Notes under the pieces: model-generated | Seen by the model: only the letters and a program-made list of their open reading frames with translations | Told to the model about the DNA's origin: nothing | Database searches by the model: none | Position numbers and translations under genes: made by a program | Assembly: GCA_903883645.1 (NCBI GenBank) | Contig: CAISBR010000081.1 | Location: 128,833 to 192,832, forward strand | DNA from: an uncultured Myxococcales bacterium | GTDB lineage: Bacteria > Myxococcota_A > UBA9042 | Direction: 5' to 3' | DNA length: 64,000 bases | In this document: one piece after another, positions 63,298-64,000 of the stretch | Layout: the number at the start of each line of letters is the position of its first letter | Numbering within the stretch: the first letter of the stretch is position 1

Positions 63298-63434
63298 GGC
63301 ACGTTCTCCAGCAGAGGGGAGCGCTGGCTCAGTCGGTGCGGCCTAGGGCGGCCAGCAGAGCGTCGACGGGGCGGCAGCGTTGTGGAGGGTGACGGGCGGA
63401 AGGCCTCGTCAAGACAGGGGATCGAGACCGGGTT
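63298..63434. other. Intergenic region between iscA and hscB
   Basis: 137 non-coding bases within the isc cluster. No hairpin or clear promoter was identified; an internal promoter or a transcript-processing site is possible. Confidence 0.3.
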
Positions 63435-63833
63435 CTACACACTGAACGACGAACCGCAGCCGCAGGCATCCTTGGCGTTCGGATTCTTGAACACGAAACC
63501 CTTGCCGTTCAATCCACCTTCGAAGTCCAAAGTGGTGCCGCGCAAGAATACGAGCGACTTGCGGTCGACGAAGATCTTGGGCGAGTCGCCAAACACCGAG
63601 TCGCCTAGGCGGGGTTCCTTTTCAAAGTCGAGCACATACGACAGGCCCGAACAGCCGCCGCCGGTGACACCCACGCGCACGCCCGTCAGCTCGACACCCT
63701 GTTCGCCCGACACCACCCGCAGGCGCTCGATCGCCTCTCGGGTGATCTGCACTTGCGCGCCGAGCGGAGCGGCCGGGGGCGGAGTGGGCGCGCTGGGCGC
63801 TGGCGAGGTCGCGGCCAAAGTTTGACTTTCCAT
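63435..63833 (-). CDS. iscA: A-type Fe-S carrier IscA
   Basis: A 132-residue protein with the three conserved cysteines of A-type carriers, Cys61 in GGGCSGLSY and Cys124/Cys126 in ACGCGSSF. The core is about 105 residues, with an added Pro/Ala-rich start of about 26 residues. It accepts Fe-S clusters and passes them to target enzymes. Confidence 0.95.
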   Translation of the reverse strand: MESQTLAATSPAPSAPTPPPAAPLGAQVQITREAIERLRVVSGEQGVELTGVRVGVTGGGCSGLSYVLDFEKEPRLGDSVFGDSPKIFVDRKSLVFLRGTTLDFEGGLNGKGFVFKNPNAKDACGCGSSFSV

Positions 63834-63881
63834 GATTGTACCTACAGTTGCGAGCCCTAGGGCCGCGCCGGGCGCCCGGTA

Positions 63882-64000
63882 TCAGGCGGTTAGTTTGTCT
63901 TGCTTGGCCTTGTAATCGGCGAGCGCGGCGCGGATGGCATCTTCGGCCAGCACCGAGCAGTGGATCTTGATCGGCGGCAAATTCAGCTCTTGCACAATGT
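63882..64000 (-). CDS. iscU: Fe-S scaffold IscU, C-terminal end (partial)
   Basis: The last 39 codons of a minus-strand gene that begins beyond the window. The translation ends LPPIKIHCSVLAEDAIRAAL...YKAK, matching the IscU C-terminus including its third active-site Cys (IHCS). Position directly upstream of iscA fits the order iscU-iscA-hscB-hscA. The cysteine desulfurase iscS is presumably further upstream. Confidence 0.9.
   Translation of the reverse strand, partial: IVQELNLPPIKIHCSVLAEDAIRAALADYKAKQDKLTA

Overview
The window is high-GC, densely coded bacterial chromosome. It reads like a member of the Myxococcota or a related deltaproteobacterial lineage. The signs are three eukaryotic-like Ser/Thr kinases with extracytoplasmic tails, an FHA protein, many Ala/Asp-rich and cysteine-repeat lipoproteins of the CDDGNPCT type, menaquinone genes, multihaem cytochromes and an isc Fe-S cluster. 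No tRNA, rRNA, insertion sequence, prophage or CRISPR array was recognised, and no intergenic gap exceeds about 280 bases.

Layout. 1-2221: end of a + strand gene, then kinase 1. 2358-6766 (-): menaquinone operon menA, a menC-menE fusion and a cysteine-repeat lipoprotein. 6942-8168: a tandem YHS-like lipoprotein converging on a selenoprotein gene. The selenoprotein is read through an in-frame UGA and resembles the N-terminal domain of animal selenoprotein P. 8263-15608: kinase 2, a divergent three-gene unit (lipobox NTPase plus two membrane proteins), and kinase 3. 15816-17927: ffh and a DUF983-like gene. 17955-20412 (-): ABC exporter with an AHSA1-like protein. 20476-24855 (+): membrane protein, then a small membrane protein, a 12-haem NapC-type cytochrome and a monohaem lipoprotein. 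25040-34432: repeat lipoprotein, sugar-kinase-like phosphotransferase, cutA, nadB, FHA protein and class A penicillin-binding protein. 34455-42863: mrp, a small membrane protein, a PhnD-like lipoprotein overlapping a diguanylate cyclase, sodB, an SGNH-like protein, a hibernation factor and an Asp-rich lipoprotein. 42879-47230 (-): PpiC-type lipoprotein and a decahaem OmcA/MtrC-family lipoprotein on a collagen-like stalk. 47507-56089 (-): alpha-2-macroglobulin-like protein, small genes, and a 26-repeat protein ending in an FGE-sulfatase domain. 56220-59719 (-): E1 alpha and beta of a 2-oxoacid dehydrogenase and an HtrA protease. 59765-64000 (-): PflX-like radical SAM, hscA, hscB, iscA and the end of iscU.

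How they fit together. MenA and MenC-MenE supply menaquinone. The NapC-type cytochrome could take electrons from menaquinol, and the decahaem lipoprotein could pass them to an extracellular acceptor; together this suggests respiratory extracellular electron transfer, although no porin partner lies in the window. The isc genes would serve the Fe-S enzymes. The selenoprotein implies that selA, selB, selC and selD exist elsewhere in the genome. The clearest novelty is that selenoprotein: with ordinary decoding it would be split into a truncated protein and an unrelated small gene.
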